A stretch of DNA of 64,000 bases from Streptomyces odontomachi (GCF_024435355.1 NZ_JAMJWG010000004.1:372001-436000), one strand, 5' to 3'. Shown: positions 27,399 to 36,781, numbered from the stretch's first letter. Program-made: numbers and translations. Notes: generated from the letters alone by a model not told the origin.

Positions 27399-27889
27399 GG
27401 TAGAACCCCCCCTGAGTTCTTTGGTTTTTCCCCCTGTCCCAACACGACTCATGACACGGCGGCGAAGTTCCCGGAATGCCCTGTTCCGAGCGGAGAGATG
27501 GAGACTTCAGGACATTTTTTGTTCGGTGGGCGACGATGGGCGGTTTACGGGGTGTCACGTGCAGGAATCGGCCTGCGGCGGGCCGCGGTGGCGCGGGCGG
27601 CGCGCACTGCGGCCGGGCTGCGGAGCGACGCCCGCCGTGCCTTTCTTGTCCGGATCACCCCGGTAGACGGATGTCGCGCCGATATGCCGCCTCCTGGGGC
27701 GGCGCGCCGCGTTGCGGTAACCCGTCCGCTGGTACCTGCGGCTCCGGCAGCCGCCCGGCAGCGGACGCACCACCCTGCGTCCTGGCGGTTTCGGACATGT
27801 ATGTCCGCGTGGCCGGAAGGCAGCCGCGTGCCGCGCTGGGCGCCCCTACCCTGCCCGTGATGCCGCGTCGCTTCCCCAGGAGGGTGCCG
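27399..27889. other. Intergenic region between oxidase and isochorismatase genes
   Basis: Divergent region of 491 bases without a supported gene. It contains a T-run near 27,516 and a palindrome at 27792-27807, about 80 bases before the isochorismatase start. It is long enough to hold separate promoters for both genes; none was identified with confidence. Confidence 0.5.
27792..27807. promoter_or_regulatory. Palindrome upstream of the isochorismatase gene
   Basis: CGGACAT, a 2-base centre, then ATGTCCG. This is a perfect 7-bp inverted repeat 82 bases before the start codon, a likely binding site for a dimeric repressor. The regulator is not identifiable from this window. Confidence 0.45.
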
Positions 27890-28543
27890 ATGACCCGCGT
27901 ACTGATGGTGATCGACATGCAGAACGGCTTCTGCCACCCGCAGGGCTCACTGCCGTCGATCGGTGTACACCTCGCCGAGCTGGACCGCGCGGTCAAGGGC
28001 ACCGGACGTGCCGTGGCCCGGGCCCGCGCCGCCGGTGAGCCGGTCGTCTTCACCCGGCAGCTGTACCGCCCCGGCCGCCCCGACGTGGGCCGCAACGTGA
28101 ACGCCGCCTACCCCGCCCTCGCCGCGGTGGACGGCCTGGCCGCCGGCACCTGGGACGCCGACGTCATCGACGAACTCGACTGCGGGCCCGACGACCTGGT
28201 CGTCGACAAGACCCGCTTCGACGCCTTCCTGTGGAGCTCCCTCGACCCGCTGCTGCACGGCCTCGGCGCCACCCACCTGGTCTTCACCGGCATCGTCACC
28301 AACGTCTGCGTGGAGTCCACGGTCCGCTCGGCCTTCATGCGGGACTACACGGCAACGGTACTCGGTGACTGCTGTGCGGCGCTCACCCCGCGGCTGCACG
28401 ACATCGCGCTGGAGGCACTGGAGGCGTACGGGTTCTGCACGGTCAGCGGGGTGGACCAGGAGTTCCCGCCGACCCCGCCGCCGGCCGACGACGGCGTCCT
28501 CCCCGCGCCGGGCACCGGGCCCTCGCGGACCGGGGCAGGGTAG
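27890..28543 (+). CDS. Isochorismatase-family cysteine hydrolase
   Basis: A 217-aa alpha/beta hydrolase of the isochorismatase/nicotinamidase family. The catalytic triad is in place: D in LMVIDMQNGF, K in VVDKTRFDAF, and C in GIVTNVCVESTVR. The AGGAGGG ahead of the ATG at 27890 fixes the start. The last 30 residues are a Pro/Gly-rich, probably disordered tail. Substrate is unknown; members cleave amides or enol ethers. It converges on the first acyl-activating gene of the neighbouring cluster with only 22 bases between the stops, so it is likely transcribed separately. Confidence 0.9.
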   Translation: MTRVLMVIDMQNGFCHPQGSLPSIGVHLAELDRAVKGTGRAVARARAAGEPVVFTRQLYRPGRPDVGRNVNAAYPALAAVDGLAAGTWDADVIDELDCGPDDLVVDKTRFDAFLWSSLDPLLHGLGATHLVFTGIVTNVCVESTVRSAFMRDYTATVLGDCCAALTPRLHDIALEALEAYGFCTVSGVDQEFPPTPPPADDGVLPAPGTGPSRTGAG

Positions 28544-28565
28544 AGCACATCGGCACGGCCTGCCG

Positions 28566-30215
28566 TCACCGCTCGCCGGTCGGCCTGACCGCCTGCCGTT
28601 CGGCGAGGGTCGACAGGGTTCGGCGGCAGATCTTCCCGCTCGGCGCGAGGGGCATCTCCGGTACCCGCAGGAGGAGTTCGGGCAGCTTGCGGCGCTCGAG
28701 GCCACGTTCTCCCTCCAGGAACGCCGTCAGGACGTGGAGGGTCAGGGGCCGAGTGCCCGGTGCCTCGCGGACGCAGGCGCACAACCGCTCCCCCAGGTCG
28801 GCGTCGGGCACGCCGACGCAGGCGGCCTCGGCGATGGCGGGATGCGTGCCGATCTCCCGTTCCACCTCCGCGGGGCTGATGGTGAGGCCGCCGCGCTTGA
28901 CCACCTCCCGCAGCCGGCCGAGGACATGGAGACGGCCGTGCTGGTCCAGCATGCCGCGGTCACCGGTGCGCACCCACCCCGTCGCCGTCCGGTAGCGGGC
29001 GTCGAGGTCCGCCCCCGCGACGTAGCACAGGGGTGTCATGGGGCCACGGGCGACGATCTCACCGGGCTGTCCTGGCGCCAGCCGGGTGCCGTCGGGGTCG
29101 ACGATGCGGATCTCCGCGACCGCGGGATCGGGCAGCCCGGTGCCGGCCTCCGGCGACAGACCGGTGGCGGCGGTGTGGCAGTTGACGCCGTCCGACGAGC
29201 CGTACACGGTGATGACGGGCCGGCCGAAGCGGGCCCGGCACGCCTCGCCGGTGGCCACCGGCAGGTCCGCCGCGCTGGAGACCACGGCGCGCAGGCTGCC
29301 GAGGTCCTCGTCGGGCCCGGCGGGGTGGTCGGCCATCCGGCGCAGCAGGGTCGGCACCCCGAACACATGGGTGGGGCGATGCTCGGTGATCATGCGGAAC
29401 GCCGCGGCGGGGTGCACGGACGGAGGGATCAGCAGCGTGCCGCCGAGCGCCGCGAGCGTGACGTAGGTGCCCAGCGATCCGTAGGACGAGGACAGCGGCA
29501 TCAGCATGAGGCCCCGCATCGGACCCTCCCCGATGTGCAGCGCACGCACGTACGACGCCCGGCCGCCGGCGAACGCGTCATGCGAGTAGGCGACCATCTT
29601 CGGCTCGGCCTCGGAGCCCGAGGACACCAGGATCCGGGCGGGAGCACCCGCGTCCACCGGCCGGGGTTCCCACGGCGGTGCCAGGTCGGCGGGGGCCTCG
29701 TCCAGCGACCGTGCGCCGGGCCGGCTCTCGCCGAACGTCCACACCTCCCGCAGGTCGGGCAGCTGCGCACGCAGGTCCACGTCGGCCGAGTCGGCGAAGA
29801 CGGCCGCCCGGGCACGGGAACGGCCCAGCAGGCTCAGCGTGTCCCGGTTGCCGCGGCCGGCCGGGTAGGGCAGGGCCACCGCCCCGAGCGCGGCCACCGC
29901 GAGTTCGACCGCCACCGCCCGCCGGCCGTTCGGCACGCGGATCGCCACGATGTCCCGTTCGGTGAGCCCCGCCCCGGCGAACAGGGCCGCGATGCGCCGC
30001 ACCTCGGCGTCGAGGGCCGCGTAGTCGAGCGTCCCGGACGGGTCGATGACGGCCGCACGGGCGGGATGGCTCCGTACCGTTTCACGGAAGAGGGTGTAGA
30101 GGTCACGGCCCGGGCAGAGCCCCTGCTCGACCCAGGCGCGCCGTTCGTGGGCGGGCACCAGGTCACGGATCTCGACACCGTTGGTGGAGGTCCAGACAGC
30201 ACCGTCATCGTTCAA
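28566..30215 (-). CDS. Acyl-activating (ANL-superfamily) enzyme with altered P-loop
   Basis: A 549-aa adenylate-forming enzyme, last gene of the minus-strand operon. The C-terminal lobe is clear: GWVRTGDRGMLDQHGRL, then GRLREVVKRGGLTISPAEVE and the catalytic lysine in PSGKICRRTL. The usual TSGTTGxPK loop reads SSGSEAEPKM, so two threonine positions differ while the lysine remains. Activity should be tested rather than assumed. The TTG start at 30215 is supported by GGGAG upstream and by a TTGA overlap with the CoA-transferase stop. Coupled position suggests it and the CoA-transferase act on one acyl substrate. Confidence 0.87.
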   Translation of the reverse strand: MNDDGAVWTSTNGVEIRDLVPAHERRAWVEQGLCPGRDLYTLFRETVRSHPARAAVIDPSGTLDYAALDAEVRRIAALFAGAGLTERDIVAIRVPNGRRAVAVELAVAALGAVALPYPAGRGNRDTLSLLGRSRARAAVFADSADVDLRAQLPDLREVWTFGESRPGARSLDEAPADLAPPWEPRPVDAGAPARILVSSGSEAEPKMVAYSHDAFAGGRASYVRALHIGEGPMRGLMLMPLSSSYGSLGTYVTLAALGGTLLIPPSVHPAAAFRMITEHRPTHVFGVPTLLRRMADHPAGPDEDLGSLRAVVSSAADLPVATGEACRARFGRPVITVYGSSDGVNCHTAATGLSPEAGTGLPDPAVAEIRIVDPDGTRLAPGQPGEIVARGPMTPLCYVAGADLDARYRTATGWVRTGDRGMLDQHGRLHVLGRLREVVKRGGLTISPAEVEREIGTHPAIAEAACVGVPDADLGERLCACVREAPGTRPLTLHVLTAFLEGERGLERRKLPELLLRVPEMPLAPSGKICRRTLSTLAERQAVRPTGER

Positions 30216-31957
30216 GAGAACTCCCAGGGGGATCGGGGAACGGCGTACTCGGCCAGGGCGAGGGCATCCGCGAAGGCCGGATCGCCGGGCAGCCGGCGCA
30301 GGTCCGTGCAGACCGGGGTGGCGGTCAGGCCCGCGCCGGCCAGCCGGGAGAGCCAGTCCTGCGCCGTCGAGGTGGGGAAAAGCGCGGCGATCTCGGCGAG
30401 GTCCGCGTCCGGGTGCAGGCCCACGGCCTTCGCCAGCCGGTCCGGACGTGCCCGGGCCGCACGGCCCAACCACAGGTGGCCGTCCGCGGTCGGCACGGGG
30501 CGGTCCAGCGGGGTCCAGTGCGGTCTGCGGGACGGGCGCGGGATGAGGGTGGCCGCGGAGTAGAGGGAGGAGTCCACCCGCCCGCCGCGGCCCGTGCGCA
30601 CCCGGCCGAGCAGCGCGGCCAGCACGCCCGTCGCGCACACCAGGCCGCCCAGCACGTCCGAGAGCGTCATGAGCGACACGGCCGCCGGCTCGTCGGCGGG
30701 ACGCACCGCGGCGGCGAGGCCGCCGCCCGCCTGCACCAGGAAGTCCGTCCCGAGCGGCGGCGCGGCGCCGAACCCGTCGCCCCACCCGGAGCACCAGGCG
30801 TACACCAGGTCGGGTCGGGTACCGCCGACGTCGTCGGCGTCCAGCCGCCAGCGCCGCGCCCGGCCCGGCGCCCAGTTGTGCAGGAAGACATCGGCGTCGG
30901 CGACGAGTTCGCGGGCGGCCTTGCGCCCCGGCTCCGAGGCGAGGTCGATCTCGACGACGTCCTTGCCGGCGTTGAGCGCGCTGAACCGGGCCGAGCAGCC
31001 GCCCGCCATCGGGGGGATGCCGCGCATGGGGTCACCGCCCGGCGGCTCGATGCGGGTCACCTGCGCGCCGAGCAGCCGCAGGACATGCCCGGCCATGGGC
31101 CCCTGCACCCGCCGCGTCGACTCGACGACCCGCAGTCCGGCCAGCGGCCTGTCCGGTGCGGCGCCGGCCGGCGCGGCTGCCGGGAGCCGGGCGCGTCGCG
31201 GCCAGCCGGGGAAGGGCGCGCACGTCCACGGTGGGGTGGCCACCGGCGGCTCCGGTTCGTGCCGGACGGGCAGCACGCCGACGCCCGCCGCGGCGGCGGC
31301 TTCCTGCACGGCGGCGAACGGCAGCTGCCGCAGGGTGTCGTGGAGCGCTTCGGGCAGGGGGCAGGTGGCGGTCGCGTAGCGGGTCTGGAAGGGGCGCCAG
31401 CCGCGCCCTGCGGTGCCGCGGTCCACGCCCAGGTGCGTCCAGAAGTCGAGCCAGGGCTGCGGGTCGAGCGTCTCGCATTCGAAGCGCACCCCGTCCGCCG
31501 AGGTGAACATCGCCGTGCCGGGCGCCAGGTACTCCACCTCGTCGTCGTCCGCTGCGGTGGCCGCGGCGAGGTACTGGGTGAGCGTGAACAGCGCCGCCTG
31601 GCCCACCGAGGTGCGCACCCCGTCGACGCGCAGGCCACGGGCGCGTGCGATGAGCGCGGCGAGCACCCCCTGCGCCGCGAGCACCCCCGCGGCGGTGGCG
31701 GCGTAGTCGACGGCGAGCGGGGTGGGCCGCCCGACCGCCCGGCCGTGCACGTGCATGATTCCGCAGGCCGCCTGCACCGCCCGCTCCTCCGCCAGCGGCA
31801 GGTCCACCGGGCCAGCCCAGTCGATCTCGTGGGCGACGGAGCCGATGGCGGCGGTGAACGGCACCGTCCCCAGCAGCCGGGCGGCGAGGTCCGCAGCGAC
31901 CTGCGGCCCGGCGGACCGCACGCTGTCCCCGCGCGGGCGCGCCACGTGCGTCGTCAT
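30212..31957 (-). CDS. Tandem class III CoA-transferase (CaiB/BaiF) fusion
   Basis: A 581-aa protein containing two CaiB/BaiF-type segments. The C-terminal half is a recognisable family member (PLAGLRVVESTRRVQGPMAGHVL, then KDVVEIDLASEPGR) with the likely catalytic Asp at about D434 (TLSDVLGGL). The N-terminal 240 residues repeat the later part of the fold, with D84 in PLAVDYAATAAGVLAAQG. These enzymes move CoA between carboxylic acids. Two half-domains in one chain may replace the usual interlocked homodimer. It overlaps both neighbours by four bases, placing it within one translationally coupled operon. Confidence 0.85.
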   Translation of the reverse strand: MTTHVARPRGDSVRSAGPQVAADLAARLLGTVPFTAAIGSVAHEIDWAGPVDLPLAEERAVQAACGIMHVHGRAVGRPTPLAVDYAATAAGVLAAQGVLAALIARARGLRVDGVRTSVGQAALFTLTQYLAAATAADDDEVEYLAPGTAMFTSADGVRFECETLDPQPWLDFWTHLGVDRGTAGRGWRPFQTRYATATCPLPEALHDTLRQLPFAAVQEAAAAAGVGVLPVRHEPEPPVATPPWTCAPFPGWPRRARLPAAAPAGAAPDRPLAGLRVVESTRRVQGPMAGHVLRLLGAQVTRIEPPGGDPMRGIPPMAGGCSARFSALNAGKDVVEIDLASEPGRKAARELVADADVFLHNWAPGRARRWRLDADDVGGTRPDLVYAWCSGWGDGFGAAPPLGTDFLVQAGGGLAAAVRPADEPAAVSLMTLSDVLGGLVCATGVLAALLGRVRTGRGGRVDSSLYSAATLIPRPSRRPHWTPLDRPVPTADGHLWLGRAARARPDRLAKAVGLHPDADLAEIAALFPTSTAQDWLSRLAGAGLTATPVCTDLRRLPGDPAFADALALAEYAVPRSPWEFS

Positions 31958-32832
31958 CGGCCGGTCACCCCCTCGGGGCGGCGACCCTGCACCGAGTACA
32001 GGGTGCTGGAGACGGCGCAGAAGGCCGGGCTGAGCAGCAGCTCGCGCACCTCGTCCAGCTGGCGCTCGGTCAGCCCTGCGGCGATCAGCCGCTCCCGCAG
32101 GTGGTGGGTGTGGTGCAGTTGCAGGCGCAGTTCGGCTGTGCCGGCGCTGCGTAGCCGCAGGTAGGGGCGTGGGTCGATGTCGACGAGCCCGGCGGCGCGC
32201 ATGGCGGCCGGTACCCGTTGGCCCCAGTGCGGGTCCCCGCCGCGCGCCCGCAGCGCGCCGGCCTTGGCGCGCAGGAACGTCCGGTACAGCTCCGCGGTGG
32301 CGTCGTCGGGTGTGAGCAGCGGTGGCTCGTAGGAGGCGTCGAGCTCGTCGATCTGGAGCGTGCCGCCCGGCTTGAGGGCCCGGACCAGCTTGCGGAGCAC
32401 CGCGTCACGTTCCGGCAGGTGTTGCAGGACGAGCCGGGCGACGATGAGGTCGTAGGCCGCCTCGGGCAGCGGGTCGGCCACCACGTCGTGCGCGAGGACG
32501 ACCAGGCCGGGCTGCTCGGCGAGGTGCGCGAGGTGGTGCGGCTTGATGTCGGTGGCCGTCACCTCACCGCTCGGGGCGACGCGTTCGGCCAGCCAGCGTG
32601 CCACGCTGCCGCCGCCGGCGCCGACGTCCAGGCAGCGCCAGCCGGCGGTGACACCGGTGGCGGCCAGCCTTTCGAGGGTGATCGGGTCGTAGGCGGTGGT
32701 CAGGCAGGCATGCTGCTCGTGGCTGTGCGTGCTGTCGTTGTCGAAGACGTAGCCGGGCCCCTCGACGAGGCCGGCCTGCGGTGACGGTGACGGGGGCACC
32801 CGGGTTGCTCCGTTTCCTTCTCTCAGGTCCAT
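31954..32832 (-). CDS. SAM-dependent methyltransferase
   Basis: A 292-aa class I methyltransferase. SAM motif I is LDVGAGGGSVARWLAERV (about residue 69), followed by EVTATDIKP, and motif IV LIVARLVLQHLPERDAVL; LKPGGTLQIDE is the usual strand after it. The N-terminal YVFDNDSTHSHEQHACLTTAYDP is typical of a group of actinobacterial small-molecule methyltransferases. The ATG start lies inside the end of the upstream ligase gene (10-base overlap). Substrate unknown; probably tailors the cluster product. Confidence 0.9.
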   Translation of the reverse strand: MDLREGNGATRVPPSPSPQAGLVEGPGYVFDNDSTHSHEQHACLTTAYDPITLERLAATGVTAGWRCLDVGAGGGSVARWLAERVAPSGEVTATDIKPHHLAHLAEQPGLVVLAHDVVADPLPEAAYDLIVARLVLQHLPERDAVLRKLVRALKPGGTLQIDELDASYEPPLLTPDDATAELYRTFLRAKAGALRARGGDPHWGQRVPAAMRAAGLVDIDPRPYLRLRSAGTAELRLQLHHTHHLRERLIAAGLTERQLDEVRELLLSPAFCAVSSTLYSVQGRRPEGVTGR

Positions 32833-34415
32833 CGGCCCGATCCCGAGGTCTCCACGGAACCCGTGAGCAGGCGGGTCAGCTCGTCGCGCCGTACCTTGCC
32901 GGTGCCGGTGCGCGGCACCTGCTCCCAGGTGAGGACGGTCGGCGGCTGGAGCGGCGGCAGGTCGTAGGAGGCGCGCCGCCAGCTGCCCCCGTCCAGGGCG
33001 CCGTCGGGCGTGACGACGACGGGCAGGGGTGGTCCGCCCCGGGTGCCGAGCACGATGCACTCGAGGGCCTGCGGCAGCCGTTCTTCGAGGATGTCCTCGG
33101 TCTCCAGGCAGCTCAGGTCGGGCACGTGGTCGACCTCGCGGTCGAGCAGCCGGACGCTGCCGTCGCGGTTGCGGACGCCCATGTCGCCGGTGTTCCACCA
33201 GCCGCCGGCCCGCTTGGCACTCCAGCGTTCCGTCTCGCCCACGTAGTCGAGGCCGCGGGCGGCGGTGCGCGCCAGCAGCAGCCCCGTCCGTCCGCGCGGC
33301 AGCCGCTCGAAGGTGTCCGGGTCGACCACGCGCAGCCGGGTCTTGACCGGGACGGGGCGGCCCAGGTTGCGGGTGGTGGGCTGGGAGAGTTCCGCCGACA
33401 CCGTGCGCCGGGTGAGGAACCGGAAGGTCAGCGGGCCGGTCTCGGTCTGCCCCCAGCCCTGCATCCACACCGGCCGGGGGTGCCGGCTGGCCGCCAGGTA
33501 GGCGCGGATCGTCGGGGCGTGCATGGCGTCGTAGGTGCTGGCGAACGTGCGGACGTGCCGGAAGGGGTTGTCCAGGCGCTCGGTGAGCGGCTCGAAGCGG
33601 ACGAACGTGGCGGGCAGCGCCTCGAAGACGGTGGGGGGATGGGCGCGGAGCACCGGGTCGGCGCGATGGAGGTCCTGTCCCGTGATGATCACGATCTTCC
33701 GCGGTGCCATGCACAGGGCGCTCGCGGTCCAGCAGAACGTCCTGCCGTGCGCGAACGCGCTCGCGTTGCCCAGGGTGTCCTCGCGCCGCAGCCCGATCCT
33801 CGGGTAGCGCACGCTCTCGAACCGCGCCAGCTTGCGGATGATCGTCCGGGTCGAGTGCACCACCAGCTTGGGCACGCCCGTCGTGCCCGACGTGTGGTTG
33901 ATCACCAGGGGCTGGTCGTCGTGCCGGCGCTGTGGCCCGGGGGCGGTGTGTCCCTTGAGGTCGTCGAGGCCGAGCGCGTCGGGTGCCGTGCCGTCCAGCG
34001 TGACGGTGGTGCCGGCGAGCGGGGTGAGGTCGGCGCCCTCGTCCCGGGCCCGGGCGAGCAGGCCCGTGGTGGTGACGAGCAGCGTGGGCGCGAGACGTTG
34101 CAGCAGGGTCCGCAGCGCGCCGCCCGGCAGGTGGGCGGAGAGCTGGGCGGGAACGGCTCCGATCCGCACCGCGGCGCAGGCGAGCAGGTCGTAGTCCCAG
34201 TGGTTGTCCTTGACGATCGCCACCCGGTCGCCCCGGCCGGCTCCGGCTGCGGCGAGCCAGCCCGCCGCGTCCTGGACGAGGGCGGCCAGCTCGGCGACGG
34301 TGTACTGCGTGCCGCCGTCCGCGGCGATGTCGAAGGGCCGGTCCAGGTGGACGCTCGTTCCCGGGCCGCGTGCGGCGCACTCGTCGAAGAGCACGCCCAT
34401 GTCGTGGGGTTTCAT
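32823..34415 (-). CDS. AMP-dependent acyl-activating enzyme
   Basis: A 530-aa ANL-superfamily enzyme with an intact P-loop (NHTSGTTGVPKLVVHS), the A5-type motif MQGWGQTETGP, the hinge region WWNTGDMGVRNRDGSVRLLDRE and the catalytic lysine in PRTGTGKVRRDEL. It would activate a carboxylic acid as acyl-AMP and pass it to CoA or an amine. The ATGA overlap with the FAD enzyme stop fixes the start. No carrier protein is encoded nearby, which favours CoA thioester or direct amide formation. Confidence 0.9.
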   Translation of the reverse strand: MKPHDMGVLFDECAARGPGTSVHLDRPFDIAADGGTQYTVAELAALVQDAAGWLAAAGAGRGDRVAIVKDNHWDYDLLACAAVRIGAVPAQLSAHLPGGALRTLLQRLAPTLLVTTTGLLARARDEGADLTPLAGTTVTLDGTAPDALGLDDLKGHTAPGPQRRHDDQPLVINHTSGTTGVPKLVVHSTRTIIRKLARFESVRYPRIGLRREDTLGNASAFAHGRTFCWTASALCMAPRKIVIITGQDLHRADPVLRAHPPTVFEALPATFVRFEPLTERLDNPFRHVRTFASTYDAMHAPTIRAYLAASRHPRPVWMQGWGQTETGPLTFRFLTRRTVSAELSQPTTRNLGRPVPVKTRLRVVDPDTFERLPRGRTGLLLARTAARGLDYVGETERWSAKRAGGWWNTGDMGVRNRDGSVRLLDREVDHVPDLSCLETEDILEERLPQALECIVLGTRGGPPLPVVVTPDGALDGGSWRRASYDLPPLQPPTVLTWEQVPRTGTGKVRRDELTRLLTGSVETSGSGRWT

Positions 34416-35776
34416 GAGGCCTTCTCCCATGCGGTGGGCCGGTCGGGCGCGCGGTGTCCGCGGAGCCGGCTGAGCACCCGGGACGCGGCGAGCGCCCCGG
34501 CGCGCACGGCGCCTTCGCTGGCCGGCCGCAGCATCACCCAGTCGCCGGCGTACTCCACCGGCCCGACCTCGCGCGCCATGAAACGGGCCCTCAGCCGCAG
34601 CGCTTCGGGGGTCGCTTCCGGCAGACCGTGCACGAAACGGTGCACGAAGTACCGCGCGTCCGCCGATTCGAGTCCGGGCACATAGCGCCGTGCGGCGCCG
34701 GTGAGGCGGTCGATGACCTGCTGTTCCGGCGCTTGCAGGAGCTCCGGGATGGTGGCGGCGCCGGCCATGAGGGTCAGCAGGCCCTTGCCCGCCGGTACCC
34801 GCTGCGGGTGCTTGACGTGGTCGACGATGACGCCGGCCAGCACGCTCTCCTCCTTCTCGGGCGTGAGCAGGCAGTACAGCGGCCTGCTCGACTCCGGTGC
34901 GAGCGGTCTCCGGAGCAGGCAGCTGACCTTCAACGTCGGCGTGAACGTGCAGGCCTGGAGGTATGCGGTCACGTCCTGCGGGGCGCCCGGGTGCAGCCGG
35001 GCGGCGATCGGTGCGGGCACGCACAACACCGCCGAACGCGCCGTGACGACGGAGTCGTCGACGCGCACCCGTGCGCCCTCGCCGTCGGCGGTGACCTCGT
35101 GGACGGTGCTGCCGGTGACGACGTCGAGCCCTTCGGCGAGGCGACGGGCCAGCAGGTCCATGCCGTCCCGGTAGGTACGCCAGCCGGCCGGATGCCCCAC
35201 CGCGAGGAGCAGGCTCACCATCGGCGCGGCCGTGGAACGCGCCGTGTCCCAGCCGAAGAAGCCACCGGCGACCGGCTGGAGGAGATAGTCGTGCAGGTCG
35301 GGGTGGTAGCGCGCGGCGAACTCCCGCAGCGTCGCCGCGCCCAGCGGGGTCAGCTCCGGATGGTCACCGTCGAACGCATGGCGGCGGCACCCGGCCGACA
35401 CCAGGAAGCGCGCGAGGTCCAGCCTGGCCCGTGGCGAGAGGCCGGCGCCGCCCAGCACCGCTGACGTCTCCGCGACCCCCGGGTGAGCGCGTCCGTCGCG
35501 CCACATGCCGATGGAACTCCCGATGCGCGGCACCTCGCTCATCGGCACGCCCAGCCGCCGCAGCAGCTCCCAGGTCGCGCGGTAGCCCTGCTCCGGGATC
35601 TGCTCGGCGCCCTCGTCGACGGTGTAACCGTCGTGCCGGAAGCTGTGCATGCGGCCACCGACGTGCGCGAGCTCCTCGTACACCCGGACGGTCAGGCCGG
35701 CGCGTTGCAACTCGTACGCGGTGGTCAGGCCGGCGATGCCTCCGCCGACCACGGCGACGTCGAGATCGGGGCTCAT
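34412..35776 (-). CDS. FAD-dependent amine oxidase / protoporphyrinogen oxidase-like
   Basis: A 454-aa flavoprotein. It opens with the dinucleotide-binding motif VAVVGGGIAGLTTAYELQRAG and the second FAD motif VGGRMHSFRHDGYTVDEGAE; the C-terminal FAD motif is partly visible around VEYAGDWVMLRPASEGAVRAG. The family includes amine oxidases, protoporphyrinogen oxidases and carotenoid desaturases. It sits between UbiA and an acyl-activating gene, with ATGA overlaps on both sides. Acting on a prenylated or amine-bearing intermediate is an inference from context. Confidence 0.87.
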   Translation of the reverse strand: MSPDLDVAVVGGGIAGLTTAYELQRAGLTVRVYEELAHVGGRMHSFRHDGYTVDEGAEQIPEQGYRATWELLRRLGVPMSEVPRIGSSIGMWRDGRAHPGVAETSAVLGGAGLSPRARLDLARFLVSAGCRRHAFDGDHPELTPLGAATLREFAARYHPDLHDYLLQPVAGGFFGWDTARSTAAPMVSLLLAVGHPAGWRTYRDGMDLLARRLAEGLDVVTGSTVHEVTADGEGARVRVDDSVVTARSAVLCVPAPIAARLHPGAPQDVTAYLQACTFTPTLKVSCLLRRPLAPESSRPLYCLLTPEKEESVLAGVIVDHVKHPQRVPAGKGLLTLMAGAATIPELLQAPEQQVIDRLTGAARRYVPGLESADARYFVHRFVHGLPEATPEALRLRARFMAREVGPVEYAGDWVMLRPASEGAVRAGALAASRVLSRLRGHRAPDRPTAWEKAS

Positions 35777-36750
35777 CCGGCGACCCCCCAACCGGCCATG
35801 AGGTTCGCGGCGATCAGGAGCACCACGCTGAGGCGGTGCACCGTGAACCCGCGTTTGCGGGCGAGCATGATGTCGCCCTGCCGGAAGCCGGCGAGGTACT
35901 GCCGCAGCCGCCACACCGTCGCCGGCAGCATCACCAGGACGAACCACCAGGGGGCGATCCCGACCGCCGAGGAGAGTGCGCCCAGCAGGAACTCCGCCGC
36001 GGACAGGCACCCGATGAAGAGGGCGTTCCCGCGTGGCGACACCAGGGCCGCCACCGTCGGCCGCCCGACGCTGCGGTCCCCTTCGACGTCGTTGGTGTTG
36101 GAGTAGACGCCGAACATCAGCGGTCCGAAGCCGAAGAGCACGCCCTGGACCAGCACGAACGCGGAGTACTCGCCCGTCACCAGGCCGTACGGCGCCATCA
36201 CCAGCGCGCCGCCCAGCAGGACGAGGAACGCCTCCTGGAATCCGTGGTAGCTGATCTTCACCCCGTAGGAGTACTGCGGGGAGATCGCGAACAGGGCCAC
36301 GATCAGCACCACGGTCCACAGCGGCCGGTGCGGGGCGATGGCCAGGGCAGCCGCCCACACCAGGCCCCCGATCGCGGTGGTGACCCAGGCGAAGGCCAGC
36401 GCTTCGCGGGGGCTCAGCGCCCCCGCCACCAGGGGTTTGCGTGACTTCCTGCGCCGGGGGTTGTCCGGGCCGTAGTTGACGAGGTCGCTGCCGTCCAGGA
36501 AGCCGGTCAGGTCGTCGAACGCGACGAGACCCATCATCACGAAGATCTCGCCGACCAGGAACACGACGAGCGTCCCGGTGTCCGCGGCAGCGAACCGCGC
36601 GGTGGGCAGCAGCACCGCCGACAGGACCAGGACGATGCTGAGGTAGTAGTCGTAGACGTCGAGCTTGCCGAGTCGGGCGTAGCTGCGCAGCCGGCTGCCG
36701 GGGCGGTCGCTGCCGACGGCATGCGGGCGGGCCGCGATGGGATGGGTCAT
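35773..36750 (-). CDS. UbiA-family prenyltransferase
   Basis: A 325-aa integral membrane protein with about eight hydrophobic segments. The first Asp-rich motif reads DDLTGFLDGSD and the second DVEGDRSVGRP, with the family strand SRKPLVAGALSPREA between them. Both motifs should bind the Mg-diphosphate of a prenyl donor. UbiA enzymes usually prenylate aromatic rings or transfer sugars to polyprenyl phosphate; a few are terpene cyclases. No polyprenyl diphosphate synthase is encoded here, so the donor would come from primary metabolism. The ATG at 36750 with GGGAG ahead is preferred to an upstream TTG. Confidence 0.9.
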   Translation of the reverse strand: MTHPIAARPHAVGSDRPGSRLRSYARLGKLDVYDYYLSIVLVLSAVLLPTARFAAADTGTLVVFLVGEIFVMMGLVAFDDLTGFLDGSDLVNYGPDNPRRRKSRKPLVAGALSPREALAFAWVTTAIGGLVWAAALAIAPHRPLWTVVLIVALFAISPQYSYGVKISYHGFQEAFLVLLGGALVMAPYGLVTGEYSAFVLVQGVLFGFGPLMFGVYSNTNDVEGDRSVGRPTVAALVSPRGNALFIGCLSAAEFLLGALSSAVGIAPWWFVLVMLPATVWRLRQYLAGFRQGDIMLARKRGFTVHRLSVVLLIAANLMAGWGVAG

Positions 36751-36781
36751 CTGCTCTGCTCCCAATGGTCGTGGCCCCGGC

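Noticed and set aside
25327..27558. Second long frame on the same strand as the multicopper oxidase
   Set aside because: Arg/Pro-rich shadow; the copper-ligand motifs are only in the annotated frame.
35773..36750. UbiA-type terpene cyclase
   Set aside because: Both Asp motifs match ordinary prenyltransferases and no other terpene gene is present; kept as a prenyltransferase.
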